Source: Vicinamibacteraceae bacterium
Lineage (GTDB): Bacteria > Planctomycetota > Phycisphaerae > Phycisphaerales > UBA5793
Length of the DNA: 64,000 bases
Direction: 5' to 3'
Assembly (NCBI GenBank): GCA_011525805.1
Contig: WYBR01000003.1
Coordinates: 1-64,000 of the forward strand
The translations under genes were made by a program, and so were the position numbers. Numbering within the stretch: position 1 is the first letter of the stretch; every line of letters begins with the position of its first letter. Below the pieces are notes generated by a model. It had not been told where the DNA came from. It saw only the letters and a program-made list of their open reading frames with translations, and did no database searches. Shown here piece after piece: positions 30,720 to 40,495 of this stretch.

Positions 30720-30747
30720 AAGACCCAGGCGGAGGCCTGGGTCTTTT
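30720..30747 (+). terminator. Intrinsic terminator after the PEP-CTERM gene
   Basis: An 11-bp stem AAGACCCAGGC/GCCTGGGTCTT with a 4-nt loop (30720-30730 and 30735-30745) runs straight into TTTT. It lies 30 bp after the stop. The convergent gene ends at 30768, so it may also serve that gene. Confidence 0.88.
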
Positions 30748-30767
30748 CGCTTCGACCCTCCCGAGAC

Positions 30768-31454
30768 TCAACCGCCGCACTCGGGGCAGCGCGAGCCGTC
30801 GGGCCGTCCCGTGCGCGGATAGCCGCAGTGAACGCAGCAGCCGGCGCGGCGCCGCCGCGCCTCGCGCAGCCGCCCGACGGCCGTGAAGAGAGCCAGCCAC
30901 GCGAGCGCGAACGCTGCGCTGTCGGCGATGAGTCCGGTCCAGATCGGAGTGAGCGGAAGGGCCCGCGGCTGAAACTCGCGGTCGCGCGGTAACTGCACGC
31001 CCCCTTCCACCCGATAGATGATGTCCGCGTTGCGCACCTGCGTCTTCCAGTGGATCGAGCACGTCAGCGCCTTGAGCGGCCAGCCGACTTCGCGGTACCA
31101 CGCCTGCATGTGCAGGTCGTCGAGCGAAGCCGGGCGAAGGTGGCGCGGCAGCGATTCGAGATCGACCTTCCGCGCCTCGAAGTCCTCGTTGCGCATCATG
31201 ATCGCCTGCCCGGAGATCTGAACAAACCAGTACGACACGACGCGGTGCCAGGCGTTGCGCCCCTGCGTGATCTCCCACACCTTGAAACCGTCGGTCGACT
31301 TCGCCAGCCCGACGGGCGTGGTCGTCGGCGGCCCGTACCCGTGCCGGCCGCGCGGCAGGAACATCGCGGCCCAGCCAATGAGCACCGTCGTCGCCAGCCC
31401 CAGCCCGAGGGAGGCGAGCAGGCGCGACGGCCGGTTGCGGCACGCGTTCGTCAT
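30768..31454 (-). CDS. Membrane protein with C-terminal zinc ribbon
   Basis: A 228-residue protein. There is one transmembrane helix near the start (about residues 12-33), an extracytoplasmic middle domain (about 40-175) containing WHRVVSYWFVQISGQAI, a second transmembrane helix (about 180-198) and a C-terminal zinc ribbon CCVHCGYPRTG...CPECGG. It is the same type as the proteins at 509-1117 and 44627-45058, though the middle domains differ. It has no recognisable catalytic motif. The ATG at 31454 precedes MTNACRNRPSRLL; the longer upstream frame is shadow. Confidence 0.7.
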   Translation of the reverse strand: MTNACRNRPSRLLASLGLGLATTVLIGWAAMFLPRGRHGYGPPTTTPVGLAKSTDGFKVWEITQGRNAWHRVVSYWFVQISGQAIMMRNEDFEARKVDLESLPRHLRPASLDDLHMQAWYREVGWPLKALTCSIHWKTQVRNADIIYRVEGGVQLPRDREFQPRALPLTPIWTGLIADSAAFALAWLALFTAVGRLREARRRRAGCCVHCGYPRTGRPDGSRCPECGG

Positions 31455-31718
31455 GCGGCAACGGTAGCCCCCGGCCCGGGGGCGGCCGGGCGAAAAAGTG
31501 TGACTCGCCTTTGCCCGCTGCCGCCCTGTCCTGCGAGTGTGGGGGTGGAGCGGTGTGCGGACCGGAGATGTACACCCTCGCGAACCCAACCGCTTGAAAA
31601 GGCCGGTCGCCGTCGTGGCGCCGGCGCATGCAAGGTGGACCTCAGACTGCAACCGGGTCCAGTTCCCGAACCACCCGGCGCAGCGAGGCAACAAACAGAC
31701 TCTGGAAGGAGTACAGAA

Positions 31719-32339
31719 GTGGCACGCAATGTTCTTCGTTACGCGTTTGGAATGGTCCTCACCGCCTGTCTCAGCGGCGCGGCGTCGGGCCAGTGCATCG
31801 TCAACCAGCCGTGGGATCTTCGCCATGCGTCGCACACGTCGATCGTGCGCACCTGCGGTCTTCCGACGCCCGCGCCCCTCGTGGCGGCGGACGACTTCAA
31901 GTGCCGCAGCGGCGGGACGCTCACTCACGTCCGCTGGTGGGGCACGCTGGCGCTGACGGCGCAGGTCGGCAAGCCCTACTACATCGCCATTCGCCGGGAC
32001 AACGGCAACTGCCAGCCCGCGGGCGTTCTCTGGTCGGCGTGCGTGACGCCGCAGGCCGTCTCCGTCGGCGTGGACTGCCAGGGTCGGCGGGTCTTCCGCT
32101 TCACCACGGCCGTTCCGCCCTTCGCGGTCGTCGCCGGGCAGAAGTACTGGATCCAGATTTCCGAGATCGACGACCAGAGCGCCCGCCCGGGTGTCGAGGA
32201 CTTCCGCTGGTCCGGCCGTCAGCCGCTGCGTCTGTGCCCGGCCGCCCAGATCAACGCGGCCGGCGGCATTCTCCAGCCGCTCATCGACCCCTGCGACGGC
32301 GCTCCCGACGACCTGAGTTTCGTCCTCAAGATCGTCTGA
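31719..32339 (+). CDS. Secreted protein of ADDF type
   Basis: A 206-residue exported protein. The GTG at 31719 follows AAGGAG and begins a clear signal peptide (ends near SGAASGQ, residue 25). The body starts with PLVAADDFKCRSGGTLTHVRW, the beginning of a beta-sandwich module common in planctomycete secreted proteins (ADDF...WWG). Four strands and several cysteines follow, ending at a hydrophobic FVLKIV. It lacks a PEP-CTERM tail. Function is unknown; it is probably an extracellular binding protein. The 264 bp upstream contain no gene, but several CCG-rich runs. Confidence 0.72.
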   Translation: MARNVLRYAFGMVLTACLSGAASGQCIVNQPWDLRHASHTSIVRTCGLPTPAPLVAADDFKCRSGGTLTHVRWWGTLALTAQVGKPYYIAIRRDNGNCQPAGVLWSACVTPQAVSVGVDCQGRRVFRFTTAVPPFAVVAGQKYWIQISEIDDQSARPGVEDFRWSGRQPLRLCPAAQINAAGGILQPLIDPCDGAPDDLSFVLKIV

Positions 32340-32372
32340 CGCGATCGCTGACCACGCTCCGCCTCTCTTCCG

Positions 32373-32400
32373 GGCCCGGACCACGCCAGTGGTCCGGGCC
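32373..32400. terminator. Hairpin between convergent genes
   Basis: The stem GGCCCGGACCAC/GTGGTCCGGGCC has perfect 12-bp arms with a GCCA loop. It is followed by TCGTTGTATT, only weakly T-rich. It lies between the secreted protein gene (ends 32339) and the DUF1801 gene (ends 32432), so it is probably a shared bidirectional terminator. Confidence 0.65.
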
Positions 32401-32431
32401 TCGTTGTATTCGGGTGCGGCGGGACGGGCGA

Positions 32432-33016
32432 TCAGCGCTTCTTCGCGGCCTTCTTCTTTGCCGCGCGGCCGGTCTTCCCGGCGCGCGTCGCGCCGCGCGC
32501 CGCCGGGGCATTCGCGGAGCGCTTGGCGCCGGTCTTCTTCGACGCCGGTCGGCGCCGGCCGGCGGAGGCATTCAGGTTTGACTCATACCGTGCGATGAGC
32601 ACCGCGACGGGAGTGCGCCGAATCGCTTCGCCGATCACGTCGAGCGGCAGATCCTCGAGCCGCTTGAAGCGGATGCAGGACTTGCCCATGTCGAGTTTGC
32701 GGCCCGACCTGGCCCAGGCGCTGCGGAACCACGCCTCTTCCTGCGGCGAGCCGTAAACGCCCATGAGATAGATCGCCATGTGATTCTTTTGTGAGGCAAG
32801 GCCGGCGAAGGGCAGCGGCTGTCTCGGATCGCAGTGATATCCCGGCGGATAGACGCGGTGCGGCACGCAGTAGCCGATCATCCCGTACTGCATGCACTCC
32901 TGATAGTCCTTGTCGAGGTTGGCGCGGATGACCTCGCGCACCGCCTCAAGCGCGGCGCGCCGGTCCTCTGGAAGGGTGGCGAGATACTCCGCGACTGTCG
33001 TTGCTTTGCTCTGCAT
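32432..33016 (-). CDS. DUF1801 protein with histone-H1-like tail
   Basis: A 194-residue protein. Residues 1-147 fit the DUF1801 fold: an opening helix with LATLPEDRRAALEAVREVI, then QECMQYGMIGYCVPHRVYPP, and a central AIYLMGVYG and FRSAW...GRKLDMGKSCIRFKRL. The C-terminal 45 residues (about 150-194) are Ala/Lys/Arg-rich, with repeated KKTGAKR, AGKTGRAAKKKAAKK motifs, like eukaryotic histone H1 or bacterial Hc1 tails. This suggests nucleic-acid binding. The gene ends in a terminator shared with the 31719 gene. A REP copy lies just ahead of its start. Confidence 0.8.
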   Translation of the reverse strand: MQSKATTVAEYLATLPEDRRAALEAVREVIRANLDKDYQECMQYGMIGYCVPHRVYPPGYHCDPRQPLPFAGLASQKNHMAIYLMGVYGSPQEEAWFRSAWARSGRKLDMGKSCIRFKRLEDLPLDVIGEAIRRTPVAVLIARYESNLNASAGRRRPASKKTGAKRSANAPAARGATRAGKTGRAAKKKAAKKR

Positions 33017-33039
33017 GGCGCAAGTGTAGTCGGACGCCC

Positions 33040-33066
33040 AAGCCCACGTTCATTGAACGTGGGCTT
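33040..33066 (-). repeat. REP palindrome, copy 2 (inverted)
   Basis: Thirteen-bp arms AAGCCCACGTTCA/TGAACGTGGGCTT around a central T. Because the centre is T rather than A, it is in the opposite orientation to the other three copies. It sits just past the 3' end of the RAYT gene (33070). Confidence 0.9.
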
Positions 33067-33069
33067 CGG

Positions 33070-33657
33070 TCACCGTGCTTCCGGGAACGACCATACCTCG
33101 GCGTACTCATTCGCGTGCTGCACGACGTAATTGCACACATTGATCTGATGCCGACGGTCCCGGATCGGGACGATCTTGCCGCGCTTTCCCCAGACCGGCC
33201 CCGAGGCCACGTGCCCTTCGCGCACAAGTCGCTTGGCGCTCCACTGTTTGGCGATCCCCATCAGGTGACGCACGGGGTCGTCAATCGCGGACGTGCGTCG
33301 AAGCCCACGTTCAATAAACGTGGGCTTCGACGGGCGCGCGGGGAGCTGCGCCAGGACGTGCAAGTGCGTCGCGGCCACCGCAATGGCGATGACCCGCACA
33401 TCATGTGCAACGAGAGTCTCTCGAAACTCCTCCAGCACGATTCGTCGCTGCAGAGCATTCAGCACCACGGCTGGGCGCTTCAACTTGCGATGCGCATCAG
33501 CATGACGCGTTTCAAATCGCCCCGGTGGAGGCGGCGATTTGTAATCACCTTGCACATGTTCACGATGCTTGCGGGTTCGGAAGCCGCGCGGGTCGCCGGG
33601 CAGCCAGGATCCGTAGGTCGACGTGATTGCGTGATACCAGTGGCGCCAGGCCGGCAT
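33070..33657 (-). CDS. REP-associated HUH transposase (RAYT/TnpA-REP)
   Basis: A 195-residue Y1 HUH nuclease of the IS200-like REP-associated type. It begins WYHAITSTYGSWLPGDPRGF, typical of this group. The HUH motif is ATHLHVLAQ (H98, H100). The likely catalytic tyrosine is in NVCNYVVQHANEYAEVW (Y177 candidate). Such proteins cut and rejoin at REP hairpins and spread them. REP copies lie at both ends (33040-33066 inverted, 33703-33739 direct) and a third lies inside the gene at 33297-33331, coding for SKPTFIERGLRR without breaking the frame. The ATG at 33657 has a GGAGG 8 bp upstream, which decides the start. Confidence 0.85.
   Translation of the reverse strand: MPAWRHWYHAITSTYGSWLPGDPRGFRTRKHREHVQGDYKSPPPPGRFETRHADAHRKLKRPAVVLNALQRRIVLEEFRETLVAHDVRVIAIAVAATHLHVLAQLPARPSKPTFIERGLRRTSAIDDPVRHLMGIAKQWSAKRLVREGHVASGPVWGKRGKIVPIRDRRHQINVCNYVVQHANEYAEVWSFPEAR
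33297..33331 (+). repeat. REP palindrome, copy 3 (inside RAYT gene)
   Basis: Seventeen-bp arms (GTCGAAGCCCACGTTCA against its near-complement, one mismatch) around a central A. It lies within the coding sequence of the RAYT, between the HUH motif and the C-terminal half, and encodes about 12 residues (about 110-121) in frame. The gene would otherwise be about 12 codons shorter. Confidence 0.9.
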
Positions 33658-33702
33658 GGTTGCGCCTCCGCTTGCAGGTCGATTCACATCTACTCTATTC
33701 AA

Positions 33703-33739
33703 CGCCGAAGCCCACGTTCAATGAACATGGGCTTCGGCG
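33703..33739 (+). repeat. REP palindrome, copy 4
   Basis: Eighteen-bp arms (CGCCGAAGCCCACGTTCA and complement, one mismatch) around a central A, in the same orientation as copies 1 and 3. It lies between the RAYT start (33657) and the hppA stop (33767), so the RAYT gene is bounded by an inverted pair of REPs. Confidence 0.9.
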
Positions 33740-33766
33740 CGTATTGCAGGTTGGAGGTGCGACGAC

Positions 33767-36376
<2,610 letters not shown>

Positions 36377-36608
36377 GTTCCGATCCTCGCGACTCCGATC
36401 CACCCTTGACGCAGGATCGGGTCAGACAAGAAGAAGTGAGATGCGACTCTCGAACGAAAACCGATGTCGATCGACTGACCGGCACCGGCTGAAGACTTCA
36501 CCAGATGTGCGTCCGCCCTGCCACTGCCGCCATGACGCGCTCGAGTCTGGATGGATGAGGAACCGAAGTCCGGCCGCCCACGGGATCGCGGCCGGTCCGA
36601 TCGACCGG

Positions 36609-36794
36609 TCAGGTGAGGAAGGGGCGACGAGGCTGGGTCCGCCGCGCTTCGCGGTTGCGGCGCTCCGAGGGCTTCTCGTAGTACTGGCGGCGCTTGATGT
36701 CCTTGGTCAGCCCTTCTTTTTCGCAGAGTTTCTTGAAGCGGCGGAGCATCTGCTCGACTGACTCGCCGCTGCGTGCCTTGATTCGAATGGCCAT
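36609..36794 (-). CDS. rpsU: 30S ribosomal protein bS21
   Basis: A 61-residue basic protein (MAIRIKARSGESVEQMLRRF, KKLCEKEGLTKDIKRRQYYE, KPSERR...), matching bacterial S21 in length and in the RFKK, RRQYYEKPS and RR elements. It sits near the decoding region and anti-Shine-Dalgarno of the 30S subunit. It lies alone between hppA and the 37008 gene. A GC-rich inverted repeat (CCGGTC/GACCGG) follows its stop but without a T-run. Confidence 0.95.
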   Translation of the reverse strand: MAIRIKARSGESVEQMLRRFKKLCEKEGLTKDIKRRQYYEKPSERRNREARRTQPRRPFLT

Positions 36795-37007
36795 GAGTCG
36801 TCACATTCCTCTCTGAACCAGCGATTTCAACAGAGCCGTATTGAAGCCCTCTGCCGACCGATTCTCAACTCGGGCGGGCTATCTATCTGCCCCGCGCCCT
36901 TCCGGCGGGCTGGGAGCGACAGCCGTCGGCGGCAGCCGATCGGCGTCGACCGGAGCGGGGCCTTTGGGGTGGAATGGAGGCTGTCTTCGCGAGGCCGCGC
37001 GCGGCGT

Positions 37008-37511
37008 CTACGCCGCGTCCTCATAACCATCCGACTCGGCCGGCTCCGCGAGCGGCCGGGGCCAAAGCGGGGCGTCGGCCGGCTCCGTCCAGTCCTCCGC
37101 CTGCGAGACGCGGATCTCCGACCGCTGGACCTTGCGGTACCCGAGGCGGCGGATGATCTCGAGGACGTCCGACCAGGAGGGGAAGGTCTTGTTGTTGACC
37201 CGCTTGAAGGCGTCGATGGCCATGAGGAAGAGGAACTGCTCTCCCGTCATCTCGCCTTCTTCGGCGCTGCGGGTGAAGTCAGTGCGGCGCCGGCCGGGGC
37301 CGCGGCGTCGTTCCAGGCCCGTCTGACCCGAACCGGGTCCGAACCGGCGGTCCGGCACCACTCGGCGATCCGCCACGCCCTCGCCCCGGGACTGGCCGTC
37401 CTCCGGGCCGTTCACCGGCTCGTCGGCGTTCGCCGGGGCCGCCGCCAGGCCGGGCTTGCGGTGAGGCTTCTCAGAGTTTGATCGGGACGACGGTCGATTC
37501 GCGCGAGGCAT
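37008..37511 (-). CDS. Conserved planctomycete-type hypothetical protein
   Basis: A protein of about 167 residues. The first 70 are basic, Pro/Arg-rich and probably disordered (GLERRRGPGRRRTDF at their end). A folded helical part follows (about 80-130): GEMTGEQFLFLMAIDAFKRV, NNKTFPSWSDVLEIIRRLGY and RKVQRSEIRV. The acidic tail ends DGYEDAA. I do not recognise a function; the helical core resembles small conserved proteins of planctomycetes. The start could be ATG 37511 or 37529. It lies between rpsU and the acidic protein gene, all leftward. Confidence 0.6.
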   Translation of the reverse strand: MPRANRPSSRSNSEKPHRKPGLAAAPANADEPVNGPEDGQSRGEGVADRRVVPDRRFGPGSGQTGLERRRGPGRRRTDFTRSAEEGEMTGEQFLFLMAIDAFKRVNNKTFPSWSDVLEIIRRLGYRKVQRSEIRVSQAEDWTEPADAPLWPRPLAEPAESDGYEDAA

Positions 37512-37574
37512 GGGCCACCCCCGTTGCATCCGCCGCGGCGCGGCGGCCTCCGGGGCGCCCGGCGCGACGGTCAG

Positions 37575-38006
37575 TCAGTCTTCTTCCTCTTCATCGTCGA
37601 AGACTTCCTCTTCCTCTTCCTCATCTTCGAGGAAATCGTCCTCTTCGTCCTCCTCCTCGTCCCAGAAGTCGTCGTCGTCGTCGTCCGCCTCGTCTTCGTC
37701 GACGTCTTCTTCGTCGAGGTCGGCGTCAAGATCCTCATCTTCGCCCTCTTCCTCGTCTTCCTCATCGTCGACGTCTTCGTCATCATCGTCAAGGTCGAGG
37801 TCTTCCTCTTCCTCGTCGATGCCCAGTTCGTCGTCCCCCTCCTCCTCTTCATCGTAGAGGGCGGGTTCGAGCGCGCCGTGGCATTGGGCGAGCGCGTCGA
37901 GAAGCGCGAGGGTGGACTCGGGGCGCTGGAGGCGACCAAGGAGTTCGTCGGCGGAAGCGACGCCGTAGACGGAGCAGGAGAGGATCGAAGAGGGGAAGTT
38001 CTTCAT
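37575..38006 (-). CDS. Extremely acidic Asp/Glu-tail protein
   Basis: A 143-residue protein. Residues 1-58 form a normal, partly helical domain (MKNFPSSILSCSVYGVASAD, LLGRLQRPESTLALLDALAQ). From about 59 to the end almost every residue is Asp or Glu, with a few Leu, Phe and Trp. Poly-acidic tails of this kind occur on histone chaperones, on DNA-mimic proteins and on RNA polymerase delta. The gene runs next to S21 and a conserved small protein. The opposite strand reads as poly-Ser and is a shadow. An ATG at 38006 starts the folded part; the upstream frame is not protein-like. Confidence 0.7.
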   Translation of the reverse strand: MKNFPSSILSCSVYGVASADELLGRLQRPESTLALLDALAQCHGALEPALYDEEEEGDDELGIDEEEEDLDLDDDDEDVDDEEDEEEGEDEDLDADLDEEDVDEDEADDDDDDFWDEEEDEEDDFLEDEEEEEEVFDDEEEED

Positions 38007-38107
38007 GGCAGTGCTGACCTTGAAAGGTGCGGTCGCGCGGTCAATGCGGCCGCCGGGTGGTTTGGTGCCCTTGCCGAACCGGCCCAACCCCGGGCCGAAG
38101 CGCGGGT

Positions 38108-38139
38108 ACACTACAGGGCACCGTTTGCTTGTCAAACGG
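38108..38139 (-). promoter_or_regulatory. Candidate leftward promoter overlapping a palindrome
   Basis: Reading the minus strand, TTGACA (38135-38130) is followed after 16 bp by TAGTGT (38113-38108). The -35 box lies inside a perfect palindrome CCGTTTG-CTTGT-CAAACGG (38121-38139). It is placed about 100 bp upstream of the acidic-protein start (38006) and may be an operator-overlapped promoter for it. Confidence 0.4.
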
Positions 38140-38163
38140 GACCGCCGATCTTTTCACCGCCCA

Positions 38164-38685
38164 ATGCAAGCCGGCCCCGGACCGCGGGGCAATCGCGGAG
38201 ATCACCCTGTGTTGGTCCCGGACGCCGACGACGCCCACGCACGATTCAACCTCTTCGCGCCGATCCTGGCGTGGATCGTGCCGGGGCTGGGGCACTGGTT
38301 CCTCGGGCATCGGCGGCGCGCGCGCCTCATCGCGGCGGGAATCGCGATCCTCTACTTCGGCGGACTGCTCCTCGGCGGACTGGGGGTGATCGACCGGCAG
38401 CAGAAGCCGTTGTGGTTCTACGGCCAACTGCTTGTCGGACCCGCCACCCCGATCATCAACGCCTGGCACGCCGCTCACTACCCGCCGAAGGATCCGACGT
38501 ACAGCGTCAATCACGCCTATGCCCGCCCCTCCTTCAGCCACAGCCACGAGATCCCCACGCTCTTCACCACCGTCGCCGGAATGCTCAACCTCCTCGCCAT
38601 TCTGGATGTGATCTTCCTGCCGCGCTTCCGGCGCGAGCAGCGGCCCGCCGGTCCGCCGGGCGGAGTGGAGCGCCGCGCCAAATGA
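38164..38685 (+). CDS. DUF6677-like membrane protein
   Basis: A protein of about 173 residues with at least three hydrophobic segments. The opening FAPILAWIVPGLGHWFLGHR is followed by a basic RRARLIAAG and then GGLLLGGLGVIDRQQKP. The C-terminal part LFTTVAGMLNLLAILDVIFL is a further helix. The pattern matches DUF6677, a family seen in planctomycetes. The frame is open to 38005 but the ATG at 38164 is the best supported start. Its stop overlaps the ATG of the next gene by 4 bp, so the two are translationally coupled and probably form a complex. Confidence 0.65.
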   Translation: MQAGPGPRGNRGDHPVLVPDADDAHARFNLFAPILAWIVPGLGHWFLGHRRRARLIAAGIAILYFGGLLLGGLGVIDRQQKPLWFYGQLLVGPATPIINAWHAAHYPPKDPTYSVNHAYARPSFSHSHEIPTLFTTVAGMLNLLAILDVIFLPRFRREQRPAGPPGGVERRAK

Positions 38686-38939
38686 ACACGCTCCTGCCGG
38701 CCCTGACGCTCGCCTATCGCCCCTTTCTCGATCCGATCGACATCAGCGGATGGTGGGGGTGGCTCGTCATTCCCATGGCCTTTCTCATCTCGATGGTGTA
38801 CAAGGCCATCCGCGTGCCGACGATGCGCCGCTACTGGCGGCAGGTCGTGAAGATGACCGTTCAGGTGATGGTCGTCATGCTGCTCATGTGCATCGGCCTC
38901 TACGTCATCGTCCTCTGGGCCGCCCCGCGCTACTTCTGA
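38682..38939 (+). CDS. Small membrane protein coupled to the DUF6677-like gene
   Basis: An 85-residue protein with two hydrophobic segments (about residues 24-40 and 58-80) joined by a basic loop (YKAIRVPTMRRYWRQVVKM). Its start overlaps the upstream stop as ATGA. It has no recognised domain. Its ending WAAPRYF is followed at 38952 by an imperfect palindromic repeat. Probably the partner subunit of the upstream protein; function unknown. Confidence 0.65.
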   Translation: MNTLLPALTLAYRPFLDPIDISGWWGWLVIPMAFLISMVYKAIRVPTMRRYWRQVVKMTVQVMVVMLLMCIGLYVIVLWAAPRYF

Positions 38940-38951
38940 AAACCATCCACG

Positions 38952-38986
38952 CCCACGATGAGGCTTTGCGAATCGTGGGATGCGTC
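38952..38986 (+). repeat. CCCACGAT...ATCGTGGG repeat, copy A
   Basis: An imperfect palindrome of about 35 bp beginning CCCACGATGAGGCTTTGCGA and continuing with ATCGTGGGATGCGTC, with arms CCCACGAT/ATCGTGGG. A nearly identical copy in the same orientation is at 63898-63932. Copy A lies just past the terminase gene end (39028). Confidence 0.9.
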
Positions 38987-38994
38987 CGCGATTC

Positions 38995-39018
38995 TGAGAT
39001 CTGAGATTTCAGATCTCA
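38995..39018. terminator. Terminator-like hairpin between convergent genes
   Basis: The stem TGAGATCTGA/TCAGATCTCA has perfect 10-bp arms with a 4-nt loop GATT. It lies between the end of the small membrane protein gene (38939) and the end of the terminase gene (39028), so it could end both. No strong T-run is present, so termination is less sure than for the other hairpins. Confidence 0.55.
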
Positions 39019-39027
39019 AATCCCCCC

Positions 39028-40494
39028 TCACGCATACTTCACCACCTTCGCCCGCCGCGCCTCCCCGTCGAGATTCACCACGAGGTAGCGCAGCGCATCG
39101 CACGCGTGATCGCTCCCGTCCTTCACCGGTTCGAGACTGTCCCTCTGCTCCGCCGGGTAGTGGTAGGAGCGCAGCGCCTCGATGAGCCGCGCGCAACGCG
39201 GATCGATGCGCAACGCCACGCGGCCATCGGCGCTGCGCAGAAGAGCCGAGACCGCGCGGATGCCCGCCAGCACCGCGCACGCCCGCGCGCGGATCTGGAA
39301 CCCCGCGCGCATGAGCAGCGACGCCGAACTCGTGCCGAGGTGCTCGTGGCGCTGAAAGCCCGCAGGGTCGATGCCGATCCACGCCAGCGGCCGCTTCGCG
39401 CTCCGCGCCCCAATAACCTCGATGTGCTGGCCGATCGTCATCTCCGAGGCGATGTGCTCATCGACGACGTGGACGCTCCCATCGCCGTGAACCCGCGCCC
39501 ACAGCACGACCGTCGGCGATCGGAAGCCGAAGTCCATTCCCGCCGCCCACGCGCCGCGCGATGCGTCCATCTCGACGAACGGCTCGACGTGCACCTTCTC
39601 ATCGAACTGTGCATAGACGCAGTCGCTGCGGCTCGGTTCGCGGCAGAGCATCTCGGCCGCCCATGCGGGCGGGTCGGTCCGCTGCTGCTGCGCCAGTGCA
39701 TCATCGACGCGGAAGAAGCCGCGGGCGCGGCGCGCCAGGGCGCCGCAGTCCTCCCACAGGCCGCATCCTCCGCACGGCCGGGACGGCGGGCAGCGCTCGA
39801 TCACTTCGAGCAGTCCCCAGCGGAACAGCCGCCGACCCCCCTGCTCGCGCACGAGGCGGTGCATCAGGCCGAAGGGCCGGTGCATCGTGCTCAGCGCCTC
39901 GATGCCGCCGCGAACGAAGACGTCGCCGCACTGCGCCGAGCGCGTCACGAACTGCGCCGCCTGCCAGACCTCGGGCGTGAACAACTCGACCTCGTCGCAG
40001 CGGAGTTTCTGCACCCGCAGGCCGCGCACCGACTGCTCCGATTGCGCCTGCACCTCGACGCGCGAGCCGCTCTTGAGTTGAATGTGCTTGCCCGTCGCCT
40101 TGCCTTCGAGCAGGTCGCCGAAGACGTCGCTCTCGATCATCTCGCGCAGGTAGGCGTGCATGCGCGAGGACTGCTCGAGCGAGCCTCCGAGGATGCGAAC
40201 TTGGATGCCGGGCTTGAAGAGCAGATCGAGAAGCGTGGCGATGGCGCCGTAGCGCGTCTTGCCCCCGCCGCGGTTCGCCCACACGATGCAGTCGCGCTGC
40301 GCGCCCGTCTCGAAGAAGGCGTGGCAGAGGTAGTCAAAGGGAGCACTGTGTCCTTCGAGGACCGCCCGGCGCGGCACGTCAAAACCCAGCACCGCGCGCA
40401 GATACCCGTGCAGTTCGTCCGCGGTCGCCGGCCGGATCAGCCGCAGCGCCCGGCGCACGTGCAGCGCCGTCGGTGAAGTCTCGCGCAGGAGCAT
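39028..40494 (-). CDS. Phage large terminase subunit
   Basis: A 488-residue DNA-packaging motor. The ATPase domain has Walker A WANRGGGKT (about residue 66) and a Walker B-like LRCDEVE (about 155). The RNase H-like nuclease domain has GMDFGFRSPTVVLW with the first Asp (about 324) and a late acidic DGSDHACDALRY (about 470). Between the domains is a four-cysteine motif CPPSRPCGGCGLWEDC. The ATG at 40494 begins 1 nt after the stop of the upstream gene, so they form one operon. A frame open upstream is shadow. It belongs to the same leftward operon as the five genes behind it. Confidence 0.9.
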   Translation of the reverse strand: MLLRETSPTALHVRRALRLIRPATADELHGYLRAVLGFDVPRRAVLEGHSAPFDYLCHAFFETGAQRDCIVWANRGGGKTRYGAIATLLDLLFKPGIQVRILGGSLEQSSRMHAYLREMIESDVFGDLLEGKATGKHIQLKSGSRVEVQAQSEQSVRGLRVQKLRCDEVELFTPEVWQAAQFVTRSAQCGDVFVRGGIEALSTMHRPFGLMHRLVREQGGRRLFRWGLLEVIERCPPSRPCGGCGLWEDCGALARRARGFFRVDDALAQQQRTDPPAWAAEMLCREPSRSDCVYAQFDEKVHVEPFVEMDASRGAWAAGMDFGFRSPTVVLWARVHGDGSVHVVDEHIASEMTIGQHIEVIGARSAKRPLAWIGIDPAGFQRHEHLGTSSASLLMRAGFQIRARACAVLAGIRAVSALLRSADGRVALRIDPRCARLIEALRSYHYPAEQRDSLEPVKDGSDHACDALRYLVVNLDGEARRAKVVKYA

Positions 40495-40495
40495 T

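Noticed and set aside
37510-37857. A poly-Ser open frame (plus strand)
   Set aside because: It is the complement of the Asp/Glu-rich protein gene; the minus strand has a folded start and a sensible initiation codon.
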